Positions 45,991-64,000 of a stretch of DNA of 64,000 nucleotides are shown piece by piece. Within the stretch, counting starts at the first letter, position 1. Each line of letters starts with the position of its first letter. Source of the stretch: Bugula neritina (taxonomy: Eukaryota; Bryozoa; Gymnolaemata; Cheilostomatida; Bugulidae); assembly GCA_964035545.1 (NCBI GenBank), contig OZ037765.1:28322004-28386003 (forward strand). The letters run 5' to 3'. The notes beneath the pieces were generated by a model. That model had not been told where the DNA came from, ran no database searches, and saw nothing but the letters and a program-made list of their open reading frames with translations. The translations under genes and the position numbers were made by a program.

Positions 45991-46560
45991 GTCTAATTTG
46001 TCTCTGATCCTGGAATTCAGTGGAGGGGCAGAATTATTGTTTGGAAATAAAAAATCCTTTGAAGTAGAGTTGCCTGGTGACAAAGAATGGACTATAAAAG
46101 AGCTGTTAATTTGGATCAAAGTATGTTTGCTATATTTATTTATTTTGCATGTCTGTTGAGTTATTAAAATTGCCAATAAATTACTCACTAAATTCGATAA
46201 ATCTGTACAGAATTTTTCTCCATTCCAATATTTTGCATAAAATTTTGATGGTATAACATTTACTGTTGACAACCAGTGGTGAAAGATCCTGAAACAATTA
46301 TTTACACATTTACCTTGCGTAATGTTATGGCTATTGGCTGCAGCCAATTTATGTGACGTTTTTCAACAGTGTTGAGTTATTGATTTTTGTAGGATAATAT
46401 CTTACAAGAGCGCCCAGATCTCTTTATTAGCGGAGATTCTGTGAGGCCTGGTATTTTAGTATTGATCAATGATACAGATTGGTTATTACTTGGAGACTTA
46501 TCTTATAACATACAAAATAGTGACAGAATAGTTTTTATTTCAACACTTCATGGAGGATAA
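45989..46560 (+). CDS. URM1: Ubiquitin-related modifier 1
   Basis: Two exons (45989-46120 and 46393-46560) encode 99 residues. The start gives [19 protein letters not shown]; later come [38 protein letters not shown] and the C-terminus [12 protein letters not shown]. The di-glycine end, length and beta-grasp pattern match URM1. URM1 is activated by MOCS3/Uba4, carries sulfur as a C-terminal thiocarboxylate for 2-thiolation of wobble uridine in cytosolic tRNAs, and can be attached to proteins. A TTTCAG 3' splice-like site ends at 45987, one base before the ATG codon's preceding C, so the 5' UTR is probably spliced. It converges with FAIM downstream. Confidence 0.95.
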
Positions 46561-47199
46561 AACATCAAACCATAACAACTATAATAATAGTTTTTGTAAA
46601 ATTTTATATTTTTCAAGTCACAATACATTATATTGAGTTATTTTGTAAAGTTTCTAATAAGTTATAACATAATTAAAACCTTTAGGAAGTATACCATCAC
46701 AATATGAACATTTATATTCTTCTTACGCCATACTAATTTTGTTAAATTTTCATAATTATTTACTCAAAATTGAATTTTTTAATTGTAACTAAATCTGAAG
46801 CCTTCACAAAAGCATATTTTTATATTGAGATAGGCCGAGTCAAAAAATGGAGTTGTGACCGGAAAAAGGCTTACATGTAAACCTTTGTATAAGCCATTTT
46901 TATAGTATGTAAAAATGCCAGTGGAATAACCTTACATGTGCGTGTGTGATAGCTTACTAATATTATATTTTATTTTAGAAAGCTATCAATTTTAAAGCTG
47001 CAATAAATTTCATTTCATCTATGGGCAGGAACTGCTTCATACTAAAAAATAGGGAGTGACCAATCACAATGTAAATAGACACTTTTGTACAAATATAATA
47101 TATACAATATCATACACTAGCAATAATTTTCTATGCAATTTGCGTTAAACAACAACTAATATCAATGAGGAATTTTGTAACTATTACTGTCACACTGCA
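46561..47199. other. Convergent 3' UTR interval of URM1 and FAIM
   Basis: No exon seen. ATTAAA at 46672-46677 and AATAAA at 47002-47007 could serve URM1 on the plus strand. A minus-strand AATAAA at 46968-46973 could serve FAIM. The two transcripts may therefore overlap at their ends. Confidence 0.4.
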
Positions 47200-48579
47200 T
47201 TATTCTACTGCTGGCGGTATTTCTGCATCATTCATTATAAGACTGTGGATAATACCCTCTCTTCTTTTTCCACTGCTGACTGCTTTTATGCACAATTGTT
47301 GGTTGCCTATGTTGAAATGGGTTTCAGTACCATCATCTGTGAATTCACCCTGGTCAAAACAATGTGGTATGTGCAAATAATATATGTTGCTTTACTCACT
47401 ACTGCTGCACTGCCTGTATGCAAGAATAATGCTGTAAGACACCATTACATTGTTTAAGTCTGCGAAGTTATGACCAAATGTTCCATTTATCTACACTTCA
47501 CCTTGATGTTTGATAGCAAATTATTACATTGGTACTTAAACCAAACAGTTCAACTTGGTATTAAATTATTTTGCAAAAATTATCAACTTTTTTTTGGTGT
47601 TTCAAGTGCTAGAAATGAGGGTTTGGAAAAGTGACATCATCAACATATTGTGGTTTTATATCATTTGAATAATGTTAACTAAACAGTATTGCCATTATAT
47701 ACTTACTGATCCATCAGCTTTCACAACGTGCTACATGTTAGGCAAGCAGTAAAATGTACCCTATGTTCATTCATCTAATGTATGTTCACCGAAAGAAAAA
47801 TTTAACATTTTAGAAAGTTTGTATTCTTGTATGTGTGTCTTTTAAGTGTGTTAGTAATTTTGGCATAAATGTCTTCTTCGAGAATATTGATTTGTTAAAT
47901 TTATTGAAATTAAAAAAGTACTTACAGTAGACTCGACTTTTTGACCATTTACCCATACATCCAAGGTATCTTTTTCTGGAATAAAACCATAAGCAAAAAT
48001 CACAAAATTTCAAGTATAAAAATGTTTCAAATGATGAATATTCTATCAGCATAATAACTGATAATAGCATCTAGTAACTTGTCTCAGTCTATACTCTATA
48101 GTATTAGTAGATATAGTATATTAGACTTACCTAACACAATTCTCGTCATTATCCCATTTATTGGAATACACCAAGTATTTTCAATTTTTGATCGACTTTC
48201 AGTAAATTTTTCTAAAGGCTTTCCGGCAACTTCTAAAGTATATGCATATGAAAACCCATCGGACGCTTGGATAAATATTGCACAGTGCACTTTCTTCTTA
48301 CCAAGTTGAAATGTCTCTGAGCCAACCAACTTAAACATCCAGTCAATTCTGTATATCTCCTATGCACAAAAATAAAATTGCAATGTATAGGTAATTTGTA
48401 AAGAAGAACTTTAATATTTTAGTTCAAGAGATGATCTCAAGTTTGTGTAATATAATTATTACCTTTCCATTGACTCGGATAACTCTTTTGCCAGTAGTAG
48501 TGCCATGTTCAAATTCAATCAAATAGATTCCATCACTCAGAGGCACTTGCCATTGGGCAACTAAATCACTTGAAGCCAT
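47200..48579 (-). CDS. FAIM: Fas apoptotic inhibitory molecule (FAIM1)
   Basis: Four exons join in frame: 48579-48463, 48359-48131, 47975-47926 and 47349-47200 (stop), coding for 181 residues (human about 179). The start MASSDLVAQWQVPLSDGIYL leads into IEFEHGTTTGKRVIRVNGK, DWMFKLVGSETF, FSYAYTLEVAGKPLEKF, ESRSKIENTW, LDVWVNGQ, FTDDGTETHFNIG and KAVSSGKRREGIIH. All are FAIM landmarks in order. FAIM is a soluble protein of two beta-sandwich domains that limits Fas-induced death and protein aggregation in animal cells. An AG 3' splice-like site lies 6 bases before the ATG. Confidence 0.95.
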
Positions 48580-51447
48580 TATAGCCTAAAATGTATTGTA
48601 AGTGTAGCAATGTTTTTGCTGCTGCTGATGAGACCTTAACCCACTAGTTGGGAACGCAGGCTTGATAATTTGCATAGTTTTCTTCAGTCTAGATAGATGA
48701 TCTTTGTTCAGGATAAAATACATCAGTAAAATGCTGCTACTAGACACTAGCTCTATTCATAGCTAGAGTATATTTGTCTGTAAACTAGAAGGGGGCATTC
48801 TGTGTTAGCCTATATAACTGGCTCAACACTTAATTATGAGCCTAAAATTTTAAAATGCCTATTAGCACGTATACATTCATGGAAAATTAGCATTTTTATG
48901 GAAAAGGAAATATCTAACAATTTTGTGAATTTCAAACAGCAAAACTCAATAAAATTGTTTTTTTCAACAGGCACCGGCATTTATTTGTTTTTGATTTTCT
49001 ATAATTGATGCATTCTTTCAAAAATAATTACTAGAAGGCAATTAAGTACCTAAAGGAATGCTTTTACATCAAACTGTTTCTTAACTTGGTAAAGTAGTGG
49101 TAAGATATCTAGTTTGCCTTTCTGGAATGAGACAAAAGTTGAAAAGTGAGCATATTTAAAAATAGTAATTCAGTCTGTTAAATTTATTACTACACTCATT
49201 GACTTTTAGTTCAACATACACTTACAGGCAGCAAAAAATTGAGTTGGTAATTATGTAAGGTATTTTAAAGTTTTAATTTAGAAAATAATAGGTTGAAGAT
49301 GATGCCCATTAAAAATTATCTTTTATTTTATCAGGCACTAAGTATAGTTATTTTATATTTTCAATTAATAATTTTACAACTTCATCTTATCTGATAATCA
49401 TATTATATTGTTACATATATTAGTAATCTAATATTGAGTAATAGTTTGAAGCTAAACCTAAAAGTATTGACATAGTCTTGTGAATTGTGCATATTTATTA
49501 AATAACAGTAAGTAGTAATATATCAATAATAAAATAATGTCATTAAAATAATAGCTACAAATAAAAAAATATCCTAAAGGTCAATTTAGTTCATTTCATA
49601 AAATTTACTGGACCAAATTCAATCAAACAGATGCCATCACTTTTGGTAATTGCTAGTATTATTGTCGATCATGTTAGTATGCTTTTATAAATATATGGAT
49701 AAGCTTTAAACTTGGCTTAGGATAAAAATACTCAAATAGTTATAAAAACGTTTAATTAGTATACTTTGCTACCATTACTCTATCAATAGTCATAGTCATA
49801 GTGATACTGATACTCATACTGAGAGTGATACTAATAGTTGTGGTGTAACTTTAGTTCTAGAAACTAAATGAATTGCTAATTAATCAAGTAAACTTTTATA
49901 TAAAGGCTAACCAGCGTTTTATGGTGTTTTAAATTTTTAGGATTTCATTGCAATTTTGTAAAGCTAAATCGTAGCGTTCCAGTTTGTTTCTGAATACAAG
50001 AGTAGCTTTTGGAGTTCACAAATCGGAGTGGAGATGTTGTCAATGAAGCTATCGCAACAATAAATATGTAGTAGTATCCGTGAATGTTACTCTCAATTAA
50101 TGATTTTGTTGAATGCAATTTTTAAATCAAATTAATAAAATTGTTTTTTAAACAATATAAATAAAAATAATTTAATTTCAAATCAATTCTACATAAAACT
50201 GCTTTTAATTATGTAAATTAAAAAGTGCAGTGCATTTAGGAAAGCAACTCTTAATTTTATTATAATTCGATTTATTAAAATGTAATATTTCAATGGCATT
50301 TTCGCTTTCAGTTTGTCACCAACTATATTGTAACTATTGCAAGCCAAGAGTAAGTCTACAATAATGCACAATCGGTGAATCACTGTAATGATCGTAGTCA
50401 AAAACCTGTAAAAAATTAAAACACCCTCGTTAAAATATTTGAATTATATTTTGATAAATAAGCCCATAACCGAAACCAACCCCAATCCCAACAGACTGAG
50501 ACAGTCACACTCGCACTGGTAGTGGTAGTGGTATCCGGATAACTGTCTAAGTATAACGTATTGGAAGAGTCATTGGTAATCTGAATCATAATGGCAATGA
50601 ATAATGATTATTATAACTATAATCATAATAATAAATAATGTTATTAAATTAAAAGATTCACCCAAGTCTTAGTCATATGTGATAAGTTAAAAAAAGATGA
50701 TATTACTATTAGTATTAGTATTACTATTAGTTATAATTAAAATTATAATATTATTTATTTATTAATAATTTAATTTATTTATTAGTATTACTATTAATTG
50801 TTTATTAGTGTTAGTGTTAAACTTAATGTTTTTAGTTATTAATATAAGTATAACTATTGCCTATTAGTATTACTCATACTGATACTCATACTCATAGTCA
50901 TAGCCTACTAAAGTACTATTTTATTGAATTTCATACATGATGATGATACATGATCATTACTGATTACTCATTGCTGTCACATGAGAAATCATTAATCATA
51001 ATATAAATAATTAATAGATTAATTTAAATCATCAATGGCTAAAACTAAAAAAAGTAGAGTTAATTTAATGGCTTGCTCTGAGAAAATACTAAGATTGTCA
51101 TTAAGTTTAATGATTATCTTTAACTTCAAAAATAACTCTAAAAGTATTAGTATAAATTTGCTTAACCATTGATTTTAAATCAGTCTTCAATTCTTGGATT
51201 TGATTAAAATACTTTGACCTTTAATAAACTGCTTGAGTTGTATTGACTTCCGTATGATAAGTGTTGTTTGCTTTCAACTTTACCTTACACTGGATTATTA
51301 AATATTACTAACAGCTTAAGTATCATGAGTGCAAGTTATATCAATGTCAATTGTTATCTAACTATAGTTGTAAGCTCATGCTATTGGATTTGTAGCTTTG
51401 CAATTGTGCAGGAAAATGTAGTTGCTGTTTACAAGAAAGTTTTCCCA
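48580..51447. other. Non-coding interval between FAIM and LZTR1
   Basis: No coding exon recognised. It includes ACTATS hexamers (about 49785-49845), TTATTA/ATTAGT repeats (about 50690-50905) and AT-rich sequence. FAIM (leftward) and LZTR1 (rightward) diverge from it. LZTR1 has a 3' splice-like AG (TTGTGCAG) ending at 51411, so its untranslated first exon is probably within this interval. Confidence 0.5.
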
Positions 51448-58098
<6,651 letters not shown>

Positions 58099-58611
58099 TG
58101 TAGCAAAGAGGCCGACAGAAATTTACTTTTTCGAAAACTAGTCGTTGCATTTTTTTAAATTTTGCTTTTCTATTCAAATTTATCTTTTGAAAGTTTGTTA
58201 AATATTGCAATTTGCCATTGATTTGGAAAAAAATTAAAAGTTACAAGCATGCATTATGCTGTTTAAAATGAAGAGACGACAACTACAGGTCACTGGATAA
58301 GTGAGGAAATATTATTTAGCATTCTACAGCCTGGTTGTTGGGGTGTATAAATGTAATTAAAAGGAGGTAAAGTTTAGCTGAAGCTGACTTGTTTCTAAAT
58401 ATTATTAATCTACGGGGCTTTCTGAATGTAACTTGTCATGTATTTAATGCCTTCATATAAAGTTAGTAATTTTATGACACCAGTTTGAGACTGAGCAGTT
58501 GGTGTATTATAACTCAATCAGTAGCAACAAGTGAGAATTTTATTCTATTTTTATACATAAATATATGTTAGTCATTATACTTAACTAATTTATACTTTTT
58601 CCTCAGCATGT

Positions 58612-58617
58612 AATAAA
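58612..58617 (+). terminator. Candidate poly(A) signal of LZTR1
   Basis: AATAAA about 515 bases after the LZTR1 stop codon, in a TTTTCC/TTTTCA context. Confidence 0.45.
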
Positions 58618-61600
58618 GTTTTCATATTATATAACAACTGTGGGTTCTCTATAGTTCCTGCAACACATAGTTTGTTATATAGAGCTTTTCATTTTTGTCT
58701 AAACTTCTTACCCAATCTGTTTGACTTTTTCTAGAATAGTGATGTGTATTATAGTCATCAGAGAATTGATTTTGTTATTATGAATGCAAAATTCTTTACA
58801 TTTGCTTTATAAAAATAAACAAAATTTTAAAAACAATGGATGCTTAAAAGATTTCTTCAATATTTTATATGAATACAAGGTTGGTTAAGTGAAGTGCTCC
58901 AGCTTGAATCTGTAGCCGAAGAAACGTTAAACTGTGAATTTCTACAAAATAATGTTGGCATTTTTTATCAGTAATTTCTGATATAGTTTGACCAGAGTGA
59001 TAGTTATCAATTATCATTGATGCAAGCATTTGTCACTAACCTAGATACGCTATGCAAGGATACTACAATCTTTAATGGTACTCTACCCAAAACATATTAA
59101 GTTATTAAGCACACATGGTTTAGTTTATCTGCAAATGGAATGCTACGAATTTGGGGTTATAGAACCAAATTATTTTTAAAGCAATGATAATATGCTATAG
59201 TCTTGCAATTTATAACGTTATAATGAATCATTATGTAACTGTACATAAATGTTATATACAATATGTTACACTAGCATGGGAGGTTTTGGTTTCTTTCCTA
59301 CAATATTTTCTATTAGGAGCCTTCATAAACTTAGTATGTATTTCAAACGTTATAAAAGATTATTGAAAACACATCCTCTCATATTGCAAAATGGATTTAA
59401 ACTATTTTCAGAGTTTGTAAACACTTTGAACTTTGGCTGTCAAAAGATATCCGGAGCAATGCAATAGCTTTGTATTTGATAGCAGTTGGTGGAGGCTATG
59501 AAAAATAATTGCCCCCACTGGGAATCGAACCCGAGTCCTCTAGCTTGCAAGCAAGTGTGCTACCATTACACCACATACAACTGTTAGTAACGAAACAGTT
59601 CCATTTACTATAAAATAGCATTTATATATAGGTATGATCAGTTCTAAATTCTAATAATAGTCCAGGCAGTAGTAATTAACTTTGTTGAATTGGGTTTTAG
59701 ATAGATTTTGAAATTGTATAATACTGAACTATTTGACTACTACAAGTACAAACATCCTTTATTAGTAGTCAAGTTGTTATCTGCAATAAATTGTTCAAGG
59801 TAAAAACAAAGTACTAAAAATTAAGAAAATATCCCATGAAATTAACATATTTTGGAAATAAATATTTATACCAAGAATTCAACTGTAGAACTATTAAAAC
59901 CAAATGCTATAATTTCATCTTGTTGGAAAAATAATTATTTTAGTGGAAACTTGATTTATTTTTATATTTTATGTAACGTTGAAAGCTGATCAGAGATTGT
60001 GTTAGACCAAGTGATTATCTCTCTAATAAAAAGAGCAAACTGATTGAGAGAAATTGACAGCACTTATTTATGAATATAGAGAAGAAATGTTTATAGGATA
60101 GCAAATAGACTATGGAGTATCAACTTACACCTTTTAATATGAAGATAAAGTACTCAACTTGTGTAGTAATTCTCAATGTATTGATAGTGAAAACCCGACA
60201 ATAAATTATGCTGTATTGACAAATACACAAATAGATTCTCTATGTAAACGTGTCACACTGAATTATAAATTAATCAACAAGCATTCTTTTAATTCAGATT
60301 TGAGTTGACTTAATATCGCCAAGGGCCCTTGACTACTGCATTTCTGCATTGGCCTACGTAGCTGAGCTGTACATCAAGTGTGTACAGTGAGCTTAGAATG
60401 GCTGACTGACCACGCGGATTATGTTATGGGATATGTCCTTAACCCGGCTTACACCTGTTGAGCAACTTATCTTTTCAATTGGATTAAAACTTTTTCACAC
60501 TTTAAAAGCATTTTAAACATATTATCCGCATAAATAATTTGGAATGAATCAAGACTGTAAATATTAAAGGCACCATCTTGTGTCTAATAATTTTGGGCAT
60601 TCTCTGCTACATGCTAGCCCATACATAGCATGCGTATTGTAAAAGTTGAGTAAAAGGTCTGTATATTATGATCGCTGAGACAAATGGTAAAAAATTGCAC
60701 ATCTACAAAAAATATTGAAACTTTTTCTTTAGCTATTCATTATTCGTTATGCAAGTGCAATCAAAACCGCTTCAAAAATACATGCAAGCTATTATAAAAG
60801 CCTCCTAGATATTTTTATCTACAATTTTCTAGAATAAATAAAGTTATTTTAAAGCTTAATGGGTTGACTAGTGTAAGCGTAGGAATACTTATTTCGATTG
60901 GTGGGTTTAGCTTATATTATAACAAAATACGGCTAAGTTGTATAAATGATAGGTGTTATGTACAAGCTAATTATTGAATATTGTTGTGACTAACAGAACA
61001 CATTATGCTAACCTGTAAACAAAAAACAAATTTTATAGAAATGATAAGTTTGAAAAAAATTCACCAGGAAGATTTCAAGACTTTTATATCACTTAAACTG
61101 ATATAATTAGGCTTCAAGACTCAAGTAATATCCTCCAGTATAGAACTAGTTCATAGTACACCATAAAACACATTTAATAGCACAGTGCAATGTTATAGAA
61201 CATTTACCTGCCAGGTAATATTGCCAACAGCAAATGACATTAAAAACTGCTTATGTATTATTCAGTAAAGCCTTGCTTATAAAATATAAGGTAGCAATGC
61301 AAAGCTACTTTTAGAGAAATTAAATAAGTTAAATTCATATTATTTTGCACTGAATTAGTTGGTCTGTCAACTTGTACATGAATGTAATAATAAGTAGTCA
61401 CGATTTGAAATTAACGGTTTTTTCATGTGTAAAAACATAGCTGCAATTGTTTATACTTGCTATAAAAGTATTTTTATTATAATTGTAATAGGCAATATTA
61501 CCATATATAAACCAAATACATATAATGCAAGCACCTACAGTTTTTATATCTTACTTTTAGTACAGGCAAGCTAAATTACACACTTGATTTATTGGTCTTA

Positions 61601-64000
61601 CTAGATAAAAATTTTGTACTACATATCAAGTTTATTGATACCTTAATATAAGGCCAACAATACCAAGAAACTAGTACAAGTGAAGAATGATTTGTACTAT
61701 ATGAACTACTGTAAATGAATTAGTTGATAACTTTTATAGGTAAATATTAACAATAAAATGCAGCTTAAAAAGCTCACTTCTCAAATGTTTCAGTCATTTA
61801 ATTAATTATTAAAGTATGTTCCCATACTATGTTATAATTACATATAAATTAAGTCCTTGCAATTGATTATTTACTATAGTCCACATTCAGATGGGTGCAG
61901 ATTGTGTGTATATTATATGTAGCTCATTGCTTATAGACATAGTAAAGCATTGCCTGCTCAATGCATTGACTACATATTATTCTAGCTGCATCTAAGATGA
62001 TTGGCACTTTGGCCTCTTCTAAACTGCATTTTGAACGCAGTGTCATTTAGTTTGAATTTTTAAAAAGAGAATTTTTTTGTTTGTTATAGTTTTATTTTTT
62101 TAGTTTGAATAAGTGGTTGCATAGCAAAAACATTGTGATTTCTACTTGAAATATAATTTTTTCCCTAAAAATTTGTAAACCAGTTTTAGTTTACTTCATT
62201 GTATTGTAAAATAGCTATAAAGTGCTTTGAAACTAAAATTGTATATACGTAAACTAATTGACTATGTTGTAGATTCATTTGTTTGGTTGAAAACAATTAA
62301 CAAAATTTCTAGATTTGAAATCAATGTTTAGAAGTGATTATAAAGTCATACAGAGACAGTAATATTTGCGCTCATATTACAAGTAGTGATAATTGAAATG
62401 TTTCAACATTATCAATCAAAGCCCATGAGTTGTTGCAGCAAGCAGATTAATCAAGTGGCGGCTATGGTTTGTGATCTCGCATCATGTCTGTAATACTTTT
62501 AACATATTATCAAATAAAGACATAATTGCAATATGAATAAGTTCTAGAATTCATGGTAATCTTGACTAGATAATGAAACCTATAGTCTACTTGCTGTATA
62601 TACACATAATATTTCAAGGTGTTTTAAATTGCCATCAATAGTTGTCCTAAGTATTCATAAAATAATATTACCAAACAGATGAAATTAATGCCGACTCATC
62701 AACAATCTCTTAAGTTTAGAGCTGCAAATACTCAACAACTTAATTGGTTGTAAAAACTGGCAATAAGTACAATAACGGCCATTCAAGAGGACTATATCAC
62801 ATCATATTACCAGCTATATGTCACCATCTAGTAATGAAGGGTTTATACAAATGAAATTGGAATGTTGCTGCGTTTGCACTGATAGAAAAATATTTTGTGG
62901 CCCTTATAACTCAACAGACGCTATGAAAAAGTAAAATATGTATCAACTATCTGTTGTAGCAATATGTTTAGCTTGAGAAAACAATACAAAATTAGCTTCA
63001 GACTATATATAAAAATCAGTATGCTCATTTAATACTGTTACAGTGTTAGAAATGCTGAAATTGAAACTTAATGATCATGCCTAATAAATTGATTAAAATA
63101 CTTCTAAGCTATTTTGACTTTTATACTTTGAGATTTTACTGGGAAAAAATGAAAACACCTTTGTTTCTTTGTAAAATTATTAAATTTTCTATGAAAATTT
63201 TTTTGGCTTTTATAAAACATAATGATGTTGTGTTTGTGTTGAATTATTACCTCATTTTCAACACGTCATTGTAGATTTATATAGACTTGATATTTTCCAA
63301 GACTTGTAAGGCATTTGTTGTGCTCAGCAGAATGTTTTCTCAATATGTAACAGAATAAACATAGATTAGATGGATGTCATTTGAGTTACTTAATTCTTAC
63401 TCATGTAACAATTATAATTACTATTAAACAATATAGAAATTGTTTGGAGCTGGAAATTTTCAAGATTAGTTATACCCACAATCTACGCAAAAACATTGAC
63501 AGCTAGGCTATAAATGATAGATTTTATTATGACAATCAGCACATGATCATTGAGATCAGCACAGCAGTATTTTTCGAATTTCTGCAAAGACCTTTTTGTC
63601 ACAATAATTTTCACACTTCACATTACAGAGCATTGATCATTGTTTTAAGCATCACCACTAACAAATCTTACATGCAAATTTTTAACTTGCATCTTGATTA
63701 AACAATTTATATATAACATGTAGCTCTTTACTTTGAATATGCAACACAAAAAATGTGTTTTGGATGACTTATTTACTAATACAGTTTTAAAAAATAATTA
63801 TAGTTAGTATGTTTTTTACTGATCATGCTTTATAGTATTGTTTTATTTGTTGCAATTGTGCTACCTTTGATATATAATAATGTATTAATGGTCACTAAAA
63901 ATAGGGCTTTTATTTTATATACAACATTAGAGTGACCATGTAAATGTGTGTCTGCAACTGTAATATCCCTCATACACACATGCACATACAACACAAACAC
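58618..64000. other. Gene-poor, AT-rich interval to the right edge
   Basis: Apart from the tRNA-like relic at 59510-59581, I see no exon, no clear repeat family and no recognisable protein. The longest open frames are under 75 codons and look random. Confidence 0.5.
59510..59581 (-). pseudogene. tRNA-like relic (tRNA-Ala(TGC)-like), possible SINE head
   Basis: Read on the minus strand, the sequence has a clear A box (TGGTGTAATGG, complement at 59563-59573), a loop reading CTTGCAA with anticodon TGC, and a perfect B box (GGTTCGATTCC, complement at 59521-59531). The 3' acceptor strand is TGGGGGCA. The 5' acceptor strand does not pair with it, and the anticodon and T stems have mismatches. It is therefore a decayed tRNA gene or a tRNA-derived element, though the Pol III promoter boxes survive. 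Confidence 0.6.

Noticed and set aside
45925-46347. 140-codon minus-strand frame antisense to URM1
   Set aside because: It is mostly the complement of URM1 exon 1 and its intron; only its last part (from the ATG at 45990) is considered above.

Overview
The window is AT-rich nuclear DNA of an animal. Every confident gene is split by short spliceosomal introns (mostly about 80-1,200 bases), and the recognisable proteins (FIG4, a PYG-rich annexin, HSP10, HSP60, a FAM117/GLCCI1 protein, a membrane USP, URM1, FAIM, LZTR1) are typical of metazoans. The compact genes, dense foldback elements and strongly conserved but non-vertebrate protein sequences suggest an early-branching animal such as a sponge or cnidarian. 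That placement is inference; no single marker in the window proves it.

Layout. 1-1.8 kb: 5' half of FIG4 (minus; continues off the left edge). 2-6.2 kb: non-coding, hexamer repeats and a MITE-like element. 6.2-11.2 kb: annexin gene (minus) with a duplicated, apparently mutually exclusive exon. 11.3-15.05 kb: a 3.7 kb palindromic DNA transposon. 15-18.3 kb: repeats. 18.3-19.3 kb HSP10 (minus) and 20.8-27.4 kb HSP60 (plus), head to head. 28.6-36.3 kb: FAM117/GLCCI1 homologue (minus). 39.2-42.8 kb: ubiquitin-specific protease with several N-terminal membrane helices (minus). 42.9-44.5 kb: a foldback palindrome and a 5'-truncated non-LTR retrotransposon. 44.9-46.0 kb: weakly supported minus-strand exons. 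46.0-46.6 kb URM1 (plus) and 47.2-48.6 kb FAIM (minus), convergent. 51.4-58.1 kb: LZTR1 (plus). 58.1-64 kb: no gene found, one tRNA-like relic.

The genes are mostly housekeeping genes with no operon logic. HSP10/HSP60 is the one functional pair: the two halves of the mitochondrial chaperonin share an intergenic promoter region. URM1 (ubiquitin-like), the USP and LZTR1 (CUL3 adaptor) are all linked to ubiquitin-type modification, but their proximity need not mean anything.

The observations most worth a second look are the annexin exon pair (two 80-nt exons 51 nt apart, so joining both would shift the frame), the inverted-dimer transposon whose GGGTCATT end and 4-bp target duplication recur in a foldback element inside an HSP60 intron, the multi-helix membrane USP, and 3' splice-site-like sequences placed just before several start codons. 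All exon boundaries were set by eye from reading-frame continuity, GT/AG sites and remembered family conservation. No search or alignment program was run.
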